Shown: piece by piece, positions 1 to 5,354 of the stretch
Position numbering within the stretch: position 1 is the stretch's first letter
How the letters are laid out: each line of letters starts with the position of its first letter
Assembly: GCA_963725415.1 (NCBI GenBank)
Contig: CAVRZY010000147.1
Coordinates: 1 to 8,761, forward strand
Length of the DNA: 8,761 nt
DNA from: CAVRZY01 sp963725415
GTDB lineage: Bacteria > Acidobacteriota > Terriglobia > Bryobacterales > Bryobacteraceae
Direction: 5' to 3'
Program-made: the position numbers and the translations under genes
The notes under the pieces: generated by a model
Databases searched by the model: none
What the model was told of the DNA's origin: nothing
Seen by the model: the letters and a program-made list of their open reading frames with translations, nothing else

Positions 1-951
1 CGCAAACTCCTCCCGGAAGGGCTGGAACAGGAAGTGTTCGTCGCGCTGCTGGATCCACTTGCGTATCCAGGCCCCCAGCGCTTCCTTTGAATAGAGCCGC
101 CCCACCAGCTTCAGCTTGCGAAACTGCTCCTGGGTGGTGTACCAGACCCACTCCGGGATGTCGGAGATCCAGGCCTCGGCCTCGTACTCCTCCAGGCGCC
201 GCACCAGGTTCTCGTTAGAGAAGTTGTGCAGGCGGCAAAAGATCTCACCCACGATGCCGATGAGCGGGGTATTGGGGTCGCGGCGCACGGGGATGCCCCG
301 GAAGCAGTCGCGCGCCCGCACCAGGGCCTCGCGCAAGGCCCGCAACTGCACCGGCGGATCGATCGGACTTTTCTCGATGCTCTCGCAGACATCCTCGAGG
401 CACTCCGCGTAAACGTTCTCGGTCTCGCCCTTGTGCACCTCGTAGGGCCGGTAGTGCAGCAGCAGCTTCTGCATGATGTCCGCGGCCACCAGGGCCCGCC
501 AGCCGGTGCGAATGAAGGGGCGGGCCAGATCTCCCAACCCGTCGTAGGCATTCCCGCTGGTAGGCGAAAGCACCTGGGTGTGCGGAAAGCCGTTCCTATC
601 GAGCACCAGCCGCAGGTAGGTGGCGTACTGGCCGAAGCGGCAGGGACCCTCCGCCGTGGGCATGAACAGCACTACCTTGGAGGGATCGGTGTGGGGCTGC
701 TCCAGCACCCGCATGAAGTCCCCGATGGTGACCTTGGCCGGGTAGCACTCATCGCCCGAGGTGTACTTGGCGCCCAGCTCGCGGGTGCGATGGTCGGAGG
801 GAGGCGTGATATCGGCGTCCAGGCCAATGGCGCGAAAGGCCGCGGCAAAGGTCCGCCCGCTGCCGTATCCCATGGGCGGGATGTAGACTCGTTTGCCCTT
901 TAGTGGATGCTGCCCGCCGCCAGCGCGGCTTCCCTTGGGGACTTGTAACAT
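1..951 (-). CDS. Acyl-CoA dehydratase activase-related protein, C-terminal-module homologue (3' end outside window)
   Basis: An open frame of 317 codons runs from an ATG at 951 to the window edge without a stop, so the C-terminus is missing. It resembles the last region of the giant BadF/BadG-type activases. Visible landmarks are KRVYIPPMGYG (residues 20-30), KYTSGDECYPAK with Cys69 (62-73), MPTAEGPCRFGQY with Cys104 (97-109), RPYEVHKGE (168-176) and IGIVGEIFCR (231-240). I know these patterns from the HGD-D/DUF2229-type modules of 2-hydroxyacyl-CoA dehydratase activators; Cys69 and Cys104 are candidate iron-sulfur or redox ligands. The start was chosen because AAAGGG lies 8 nt upstream and the family-like region begins about 18 residues later; Met27 (873) has no such site. 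The gene overlaps the upstream gene by 52 nt in the -1 frame, so translational coupling and a shared complex are likely. The role is inferred: it may complete the activase that drives ATP-dependent low-potential electron transfer. It could instead be a separated domain with its own substrate role. Confidence 0.82.
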   Translation of the reverse strand, partial: MLQVPKGSRAGGGQHPLKGKRVYIPPMGYGSGRTFAAAFRAIGLDADITPPSDHRTRELGAKYTSGDECYPAKVTIGDFMRVLEQPHTDPSKVVLFMPTAEGPCRFGQYATYLRLVLDRNGFPHTQVLSPTSGNAYDGLGDLARPFIRTGWRALVAADIMQKLLLHYRPYEVHKGETENVYAECLEDVCESIEKSPIDPPVQLRALREALVRARDCFRGIPVRRDPNTPLIGIVGEIFCRLHNFSNENLVRRLEEYEAEAWISDIPEWVWYTTQEQFRKLKLVGRLYSKEALGAWIRKWIQQRDEHFLFQPFREEFA

Positions 952-3900
952 CGCAGAATCCCTTTGCTGTCGAGGTAGGCCTCGCAGCGCGTCATGTAGC
1001 CGGCATCGTTGCCGTGCCCGTCGAATTGCAGCACCAGCAGCGGCGCGCCCGCCGCCTCCCGGGTGTAGTGCTTGATGTAGGAGTCGGGCCCGCACTTGAA
1101 ATTCGAGATGTAGATCACGTGCAGGTCGGGCCGGGTGGCCGCCACACGCGCCGCCGCCAGGATCTTCTGACCGGAGGCCCAGTACATGTTCGGATGCAGG
1201 TCGCCGATCGGCTCCCGCCCGCTGACCAGAAAATCGAGGGGGATGACGTTGGCGCCGTAGCGGTGGCGCAGCTTGCGCGGGATGTCGCAGTTGATGTTGC
1301 GGTCGTAGATGTTGTAGCCGCGCCCAACCAGCAGGATGCCGGGTTCGCCGGTGCGATCGAGCACTTCGAGCGCGCGGCGGCCGGCCTCCAGCAGGCGCTC
1401 CTGAAACTCGCGTTGCGCGGTGTAGGCCGCGTCCACGGCCCGGTCGCTGGAGCGCCGGTTGACGCCCAGCCGCTCGACCGCATCAGCTAGGCCGCTTTTC
1501 ACCTGCTCGCGCCCGAGCTGGAAATGCAGGCGGGGCACTAGGAACTTGTGCCGATGCTCCTCCAAGCCCGGAGCAGACTCGAGCACGAAGGGCAGAGTCT
1601 GGTTCCAGGGGCAGAAGTGCGCCACGCCAGCGCCTTCGCCGGCCTCCGCGTCCAGCATGTTGGGCACCAGGACATAGTCCACTCCCGCATCCAGCAGCGC
1701 CTTGGCGTGGCCGTGAGCCACCTGGACCGGGTAGCAGGGCTGCGCCAAGGCCAGCTCGACGCCGTCGGCAGCGATGGTGGGATCGGTGCCCTGCGACAGC
1801 ACTACCTCGCAGCCCAGCTCGGTGAAGTAGCGGTGCCAGAACGGGTACCAGTCGAAGGTGGTCATGGCGCGCGGGATCCCGACGTAGAGCTTTCCCGGTT
1901 CGCGCTTGAAACTCGACGCGATCAGAGGCCGCCCGCTGAGCTGTTCCAGCAGCCGCTCGCGGAAGACCAACAGGTCCTCGATCACCGGCTTGCGCCCGGT
2001 GACCGAGGGCTTGCGGAATTTGTCGGAGCACTTGTCGCCCCAGTAGCTCTTCTGCCCCTCGATGGTGAATTCCTTGATGTCGCAGAGATTGGAGCAGGCC
2101 TGGCAGACGAAGTCCCGGCTGCTCAGGGCCAGGCGCGTCAGATCGTAGCCGCGGAAACGGCTCCATCTGCGTGTGGCCAGCTGCCACTGCTGTGCGATGA
2201 GCGCCATCCCGATGGCCCCGATCACACCATTGTGCGGCGGCACGGTGATCTTCTTGCCCAGCAGGCCGGCGAAGGCCGCAGCTACCGAATCGTTGTAGGC
2301 CGTGCCGCCCTGGAAGTAGATCACCTTCCCGAGGCGCCGACCCCGCACCACGCGATTCAGGTAGTTCAGCGCGATCGAGAAGGCCAGCCCGGCGACGATG
2401 TTGGGCACCGTCTCACCCTGGTGCAGCCAGCCGGTGACGTCCCGCTCCATGAACACCGTGCAGCGCTCGCCCAGGCGCGTGGGGCCGGGCGCGGAGAGGG
2501 CCAGTTGCGCGAATTCCCCTTTGATGTTGATACCCAGCTTTTCGGCCTGCTCCTCCAGGAACGAGCCGGTGCCGGCGGCGCAAGCCTCGTTCATGGCGAA
2601 ATCCACCACCACGCCGTTTTCGATCGAGATGAACTTGGAGTCCTGGCCGCCGATCTCGAAGATGGTGTCCACGGGCTGGCCGCCCAGCGTGTTGCTGATG
2701 TGCAGGGCGCCGGTCTTATGCGCGGTGATCTCGTCATTCACCACGTCGGCCCCCACCAGCTCGGCGATCAACTCGCGCCCCGATCCCGTGGTGCCCACCC
2801 CCTGGATGAGCAGGCGCCGGCCCCACTCCCGCTGCACCTCGGAGAGACCCTGCTGCACCGCCTCGATCGGGCGCCCGGCCGTGCGCAGGTAGACGTCGTG
2901 AATCACCCCGCCGAACTCGTCCGTGACCACCACGTTGGTGGACACCGAGCCGACATCGATGCCCAGGTAGGCGGGGATGGGAGTGTCCCCCGGCGGGGGG
3001 ACATAACGGCCCACGCGGTCGCGCAGCAGGATCACGTTTTCCATCGACAGCGGCCGGGTATCCTGGACCGGCTCTTCGGCCTCATGCTGGCTGAGGCGAT
3101 GGATTTCCCGGAGCGAGCGCTTGCGGCGCTCCTCGGACTCCAGGATGGTAGTGCCAATAGCGCCGCACCAGGCGTACAGCGGAGGCACGAACAAATCGCT
3201 CTCCGAAAGCCGGAAGGCTTCGCGGAGCGCGGCGGTGACGCCGGAGTTCTGGGAGACCGCGCCGATCAGAACCACCGGAGGGGTGACCGGCCGGCCCTTG
3301 ACGATGCTGGCCTTGAAGTTGCGCGCCACCGCATCGCACAGCCCGCGCAGGATCTCCTCCGGTTTGTAACCCTTCTGCTGAGCGTGGATCATGTCGGACT
3401 TGGCGAAGACCGAGCAGCGGCCGGCGATGCGCGCCCCGCATCCCGCGGTGGTGACCACGGCGCCCATCTCCTCGACCGAGTAGCCCATGCGCAGGGCCTG
3501 CTGATCCAAAAAAGAGCCGGTCCCGGCCGCGCACTCGCCGCTGCGGTCGTAGTCCACGATGCCGCATAGTTCAATGTCCGCTTGTTTCTCCAGCCGGATG
3601 TATTTCGAGCTTTCGCCGCCGATCTCGAAAACCGTGCGCACTTCCGGATAGAACCGGGCGATCATCCGAGCGATGGCCTTGAACTCGTTCTCGAAGTAAA
3701 TGCCCATGATCTTGGCAATGGTGCGGCTGCCGGAACCAGTCACCCGGATGCCCTCGATTTTGGTTTCCGGGATCACCTCGTAGAATTCCTGGAGCAGATC
3801 GTAGGTGGACTGGATGGGGCTGCCGGCCATGCGGCGATACTCGGACAGCACCAGGGGAATGCGGCGGCCGCCGCTGTCCCACTCCAGCAGGCGGAAGCCG

Positions 3901-4007
3901 GGTTTTTCTGCGCACAGCGCCTCCAGTGTGCTGCGATCCTCGGGCCGGCCCAGGGCCGCCAGTTTCAGACTGATCGCGCCAATGTCCAAGCCAAGATTGA
4001 CACTCAT
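900..4007 (-). CDS. Giant acyl-CoA dehydratase activase: two BadF/BadG/BcrA/BcrD (ASKHA) domains plus DUF2229/HGD-D-like region
   Basis: The gene encodes 1035 aa. Domain 1 (about 1-305) has LDIG with Asp8, GGESSK (130-135), CAAGTGSFLD with Cys159 and GRCSVF with Cys198. Domain 2 (about 345-600) repeats the plan: GIDVGS with Asp351, GGQDSK (Asp456), CAAGTGSFLE with Cys476 and ERCTVF with Cys516. In characterised 2-hydroxyacyl-CoA dehydratase activators the equivalent two cysteines, about 39 residues apart, hold a [4Fe-4S] cluster between subunits; here the spacings are 39 and 40. A cluster follows (Cys635, Cys638, Cys642, Cys660). Next comes a DUF2229/HGD-D-like part (about 700-1015) with AQPCYPVQVAHGHAK (Cys758), LVGRGYNIYDRNI and NFKCGPDSYI (Cys972). 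The likely role is cytoplasmic ATP-driven electron transfer to a radical dehydratase or reductase; the target is unknown and no dehydratase gene lies nearby. An in-frame opening continues upstream to 4289, but the start at 4007 puts LDIG at residue 5 as usual and leaves the promoter region free. No clear Shine-Dalgarno precedes this ATG, so the exact start is less sure than the gene. Confidence 0.9.
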   Translation of the reverse strand: MSVNLGLDIGAISLKLAALGRPEDRSTLEALCAEKPGFRLLEWDSGGRRIPLVLSEYRRMAGSPIQSTYDLLQEFYEVIPETKIEGIRVTGSGSRTIAKIMGIYFENEFKAIARMIARFYPEVRTVFEIGGESSKYIRLEKQADIELCGIVDYDRSGECAAGTGSFLDQQALRMGYSVEEMGAVVTTAGCGARIAGRCSVFAKSDMIHAQQKGYKPEEILRGLCDAVARNFKASIVKGRPVTPPVVLIGAVSQNSGVTAALREAFRLSESDLFVPPLYAWCGAIGTTILESEERRKRSLREIHRLSQHEAEEPVQDTRPLSMENVILLRDRVGRYVPPPGDTPIPAYLGIDVGSVSTNVVVTDEFGGVIHDVYLRTAGRPIEAVQQGLSEVQREWGRRLLIQGVGTTGSGRELIAELVGADVVNDEITAHKTGALHISNTLGGQPVDTIFEIGGQDSKFISIENGVVVDFAMNEACAAGTGSFLEEQAEKLGINIKGEFAQLALSAPGPTRLGERCTVFMERDVTGWLHQGETVPNIVAGLAFSIALNYLNRVVRGRRLGKVIYFQGGTAYNDSVAAAFAGLLGKKITVPPHNGVIGAIGMALIAQQWQLATRRWSRFRGYDLTRLALSSRDFVCQACSNLCDIKEFTIEGQKSYWGDKCSDKFRKPSVTGRKPVIEDLLVFRERLLEQLSGRPLIASSFKREPGKLYVGIPRAMTTFDWYPFWHRYFTELGCEVVLSQGTDPTIAADGVELALAQPCYPVQVAHGHAKALLDAGVDYVLVPNMLDAEAGEGAGVAHFCPWNQTLPFVLESAPGLEEHRHKFLVPRLHFQLGREQVKSGLADAVERLGVNRRSSDRAVDAAYTAQREFQERLLEAGRRALEVLDRTGEPGILLVGRGYNIYDRNINCDIPRKLRHRYGANVIPLDFLVSGREPIGDLHPNMYWASGQKILAAARVAATRPDLHVIYISNFKCGPDSYIKHYTREAAGAPLLVLQFDGHGNDAGYMTRCEAYLDSKGILRCYKSPREAALAAGSIH
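952..965 (-). promoter_or_regulatory. Ribosome binding site of the overlapping second activase gene
   Basis: On the minus strand AAAGGG (965-960) is followed by an 8-nt spacer and the ATG at 951. It lies inside the coding region of the upstream gene, 50 nt before that gene's stop. It is a partial Shine-Dalgarno match at good spacing. It supports independent initiation, or termination-reinitiation coupling, rather than a broken single gene. Confidence 0.5.
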
Positions 4008-4036
4008 GCGGATGCTGAGTTGTGCTCTATCGATCC

Positions 4037-4064
4037 ATGATAGCCCAATACGATGATTTCTAAA
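4037..4064 (-). promoter_or_regulatory. Candidate sigma70-like promoter for the activase genes
   Basis: Reading the minus strand, TTTAGA (4064-4059, 4 of 6 consensus bases) and TATCAT (4042-4037, 5 of 6) are separated by 16 nt. Transcription would start near 4030, giving a leader of about 23 nt before the ATG at 4007. This is a motif match by eye only; the local A/T-rich patch in GC-rich DNA adds some weight. Confidence 0.4.
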
Positions 4065-4081
4065 GCGCTTGGGACCCGAAA

Positions 4082-4105
4082 CGCGCCTTTTGCCCATCGG
4101 GCGCG
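4082..4105. promoter_or_regulatory. Palindrome in the divergent intergenic region, possible operator or leader hairpin
   Basis: CGCGCC (4082-4087) and GGCGCG (4100-4105) are perfect 6-bp inverted arms around a 12-nt centre, which itself holds a smaller GCCC/GGGC pair. The candidate rightward -35 lies in the centre, so a protein bound here could control the glycosidase gene and perhaps the divergent activase operon. In GC-rich DNA a 6-bp palindrome can arise by chance, and there is no T tract that would make it a terminator. Confidence 0.25.
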
Positions 4106-4118
4106 GTGGTTCTAGGAT
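4090..4118 (+). promoter_or_regulatory. Candidate sigma70-like promoter for the GH20-like gene
   Basis: TTGCCC (4090-4095) and TAGGAT (4113-4118) each match 4 of 6 consensus bases and are spaced 17 nt apart. Transcription would start near 4125, leaving a leader of about 70 nt that contains both Shine-Dalgarno sequences. It is a weak match, supported mainly by ideal spacing and position. Confidence 0.3.
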
Positions 4119-4166
4119 TGAATGGCGTACCCAGCAGTCCCAGCCAGCAAGTTGGTACTGTGTCCG

Positions 4167-4191
4167 AAGGAGGCTGAATTTGCCTAGGAGG
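4167..4191 (+). promoter_or_regulatory. Two tandem Shine-Dalgarno sequences before the GH20-like gene
   Basis: AAGGAGG (4167-4173) lies 6 nt before an in-frame TTG (4180). AGGAGG (4186-4191) lies 6 nt before the ATG at 4198. Both are near-perfect complements of the 16S rRNA tail, and both starts are in the same reading frame 18 nt apart. The ATG is preferred because it gives a standard signal peptide and a stronger start codon. Initiation at the TTG would add only six residues (first Met, then PRRFA) to a still plausible signal peptide. Confidence 0.7.
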
Positions 4192-4197
4192 TTCGCA

Positions 4198-5283
4198 ATG
4201 AGACTGTCAGTGCTGAGAATGGCGGGGCTCGGAGTGTGTCTTTTGTGGCCCGCTCCTTCCGTCTGCGCAGATTCTCCTGCGCTTCCCATCCGGGGGCTTC
4301 ACGTGAGCGCCCCGAGAGCGGACGACATGCCGATGTGCCTGCGCTTCATTCGCGAAGCGTTGCCGGCCGAGGGCGTCAACGTTCTGGTCATGGAGTTTGG
4401 CTATCGGTATGAATTCACCAAGCGACCCGAGATCGCCGACCGCGATGCTCTCACGAAAGAGGAAGTCAAGAAGCTGGTGGCAGCGTGCCGGGAAGCCGGC
4501 GTTCGCCTGATACCGCAGATCAACCTCTTGGGGCATCAGTCCTGGGCCAAGACGACGGGCGCGTTGCTGCGGGCGCATCCGGAGTTCGACGAAACACCCG
4601 GAAAGTACCCCAATAACGAAGGCATCTACTGCCGCAGTTACTGCCCGCTGCACCCAGCCGTACACGAGGTGGTCTTCGACCTGATGGACGAGTTGGCCCA
4701 GACCTGCGAGGCCGATGCTTTCCACGTCGGCATGGACGAGGTCTTTCTGCTGGGCGAGGACGATTGCCAGCGCTGCAAGGGGAAGAACAAGGCCGAGTTG
4801 TTCGCGCAAGAAGTGCAGGCCCTGCGCGACCACCTGGCGAGGTCCAACCGAACCCTGTGGATGTGGGGCGACCGGTTTCTGGATGGCAAGACCACGGGAA
4901 TCGGCAGGTGGGAGGCCAGTTTGAACGATACCCACCCTGCCCTCCGCCTGGTTCCCAAAGACATTGTGATTTGCGACTGGCACTACGAGAAGGCCGTGCC
5001 GACGGCCGCCTATTTCGCCACCGAAGGGTTGGCGGTGGTCTCCTCTCCGTGGAGGAAGCCCGAGGTTGCCCTGGGGCAGTTGGAGATGATCCGCGCGGTT
5101 CGCAGGCATGCCAACGAGGTCATTGCCTCCCGCATGCAAGGCGTTCTGCAAACCACCTGGTGCGGCCTGGGCGCCTTCGTGAAGGCCTACTACGGGGAGG
5201 ACACCTCCAACGCCAGGGCCCTGGAGGCCGTGCGCTGCTTCCGGGAGCTGTTCAAGGAATTGCGCGAGGGGAAGGGGAAGTAG
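4198..5283 (+). CDS. Short secreted GH20-type glycoside hydrolase (beta-N-acetylhexosaminidase-like)
   Basis: The protein is 361 aa. Residues 1-23 look like a signal peptide (Arg near the N-terminus, hydrophobic stretch, VCA before DS), so it is probably exported to the periplasm or outside. The mature part is a single TIM-barrel-like catalytic domain. QINLLGHQSW matches a conserved strand, and FHVGMDEV carries the family-20 catalytic pair Asp180-Glu181 (usual form HxGxDE). In GH20 the Asp orients the substrate acetamido group and the Glu is the acid/base, removing terminal GlcNAc or GalNAc. Trp221 and Trp223 (LWMWGD), Trp261 and Trp321 (TTWCG) are candidates for the aromatic pocket. CQRC (Cys190-Cys193) follows the active site. 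Classical GH20 enzymes are much longer and have an N-terminal accessory domain, which is absent here. The start has an excellent Shine-Dalgarno. Substrate is not shown by sequence; chitin or peptidoglycan-derived amino sugars are inference. It is divergent from the activase genes and 71 nt upstream of the NRPS gene. Confidence 0.8.
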   Translation: MRLSVLRMAGLGVCLLWPAPSVCADSPALPIRGLHVSAPRADDMPMCLRFIREALPAEGVNVLVMEFGYRYEFTKRPEIADRDALTKEEVKKLVAACREAGVRLIPQINLLGHQSWAKTTGALLRAHPEFDETPGKYPNNEGIYCRSYCPLHPAVHEVVFDLMDELAQTCEADAFHVGMDEVFLLGEDDCQRCKGKNKAELFAQEVQALRDHLARSNRTLWMWGDRFLDGKTTGIGRWEASLNDTHPALRLVPKDIVICDWHYEKAVPTAAYFATEGLAVVSSPWRKPEVALGQLEMIRAVRRHANEVIASRMQGVLQTTWCGLGAFVKAYYGEDTSNARALEAVRCFRELFKELREGKGK

Positions 5284-5319
5284 GGCGCCCGCGCGGCAGA
5301 CCGGTGAGACTGACTGGCT

Positions 5320-5354
5320 GCGCGGATGTATACTTACGGAACTTGAGCAGTTTG
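5320..5354 (+). promoter_or_regulatory. Leader of the NRPS gene with a possible -10 element
   Basis: The 71-bp gap after the glycosidase contains TATACT (5329-5334), a 5 of 6 match to a -10 box, but no convincing -35 at 16-18 nt. No strong Shine-Dalgarno precedes the ATG at 5355; in-frame TTG codons at 5343 and 5352 are alternative starts. The NRPS gene could therefore have its own weak promoter or be read through from the glycosidase gene. Confidence 0.22.

Noticed and set aside
226..903. A 225-codon plus-strand open frame
   Set aside because: It lies antisense to the second activase gene, whose translation carries family motifs; no motif is seen in this frame.
900..951. Programmed -1 frameshift joining the two activase parts
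   Set aside because: No X XXY YYZ slippery heptamer is present in the overlap and the second gene has its own ribosome site, so separate translation is the simpler reading.
1548..3569. A 673-codon open frame on the plus strand, antisense to the activase
   Set aside because: Its product has no recognisable motifs and is low in complexity. It is the mirror of a GC-rich, strongly conserved minus-strand gene; such long antisense frames are expected in GC-rich DNA.
4008..4289. N-terminal extension of the activase to an ATG at 4289
   Set aside because: It would add 94 residues without family similarity before the LDIG motif, run through both promoter candidates and overlap the start of the GH20-like gene.
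5289..5325. Inverted repeat CCGCGC/GCGCGG as a terminator after the GH20-like gene
   Set aside because: The arms are only 6 bp with a 25-nt loop and there is no following T tract.
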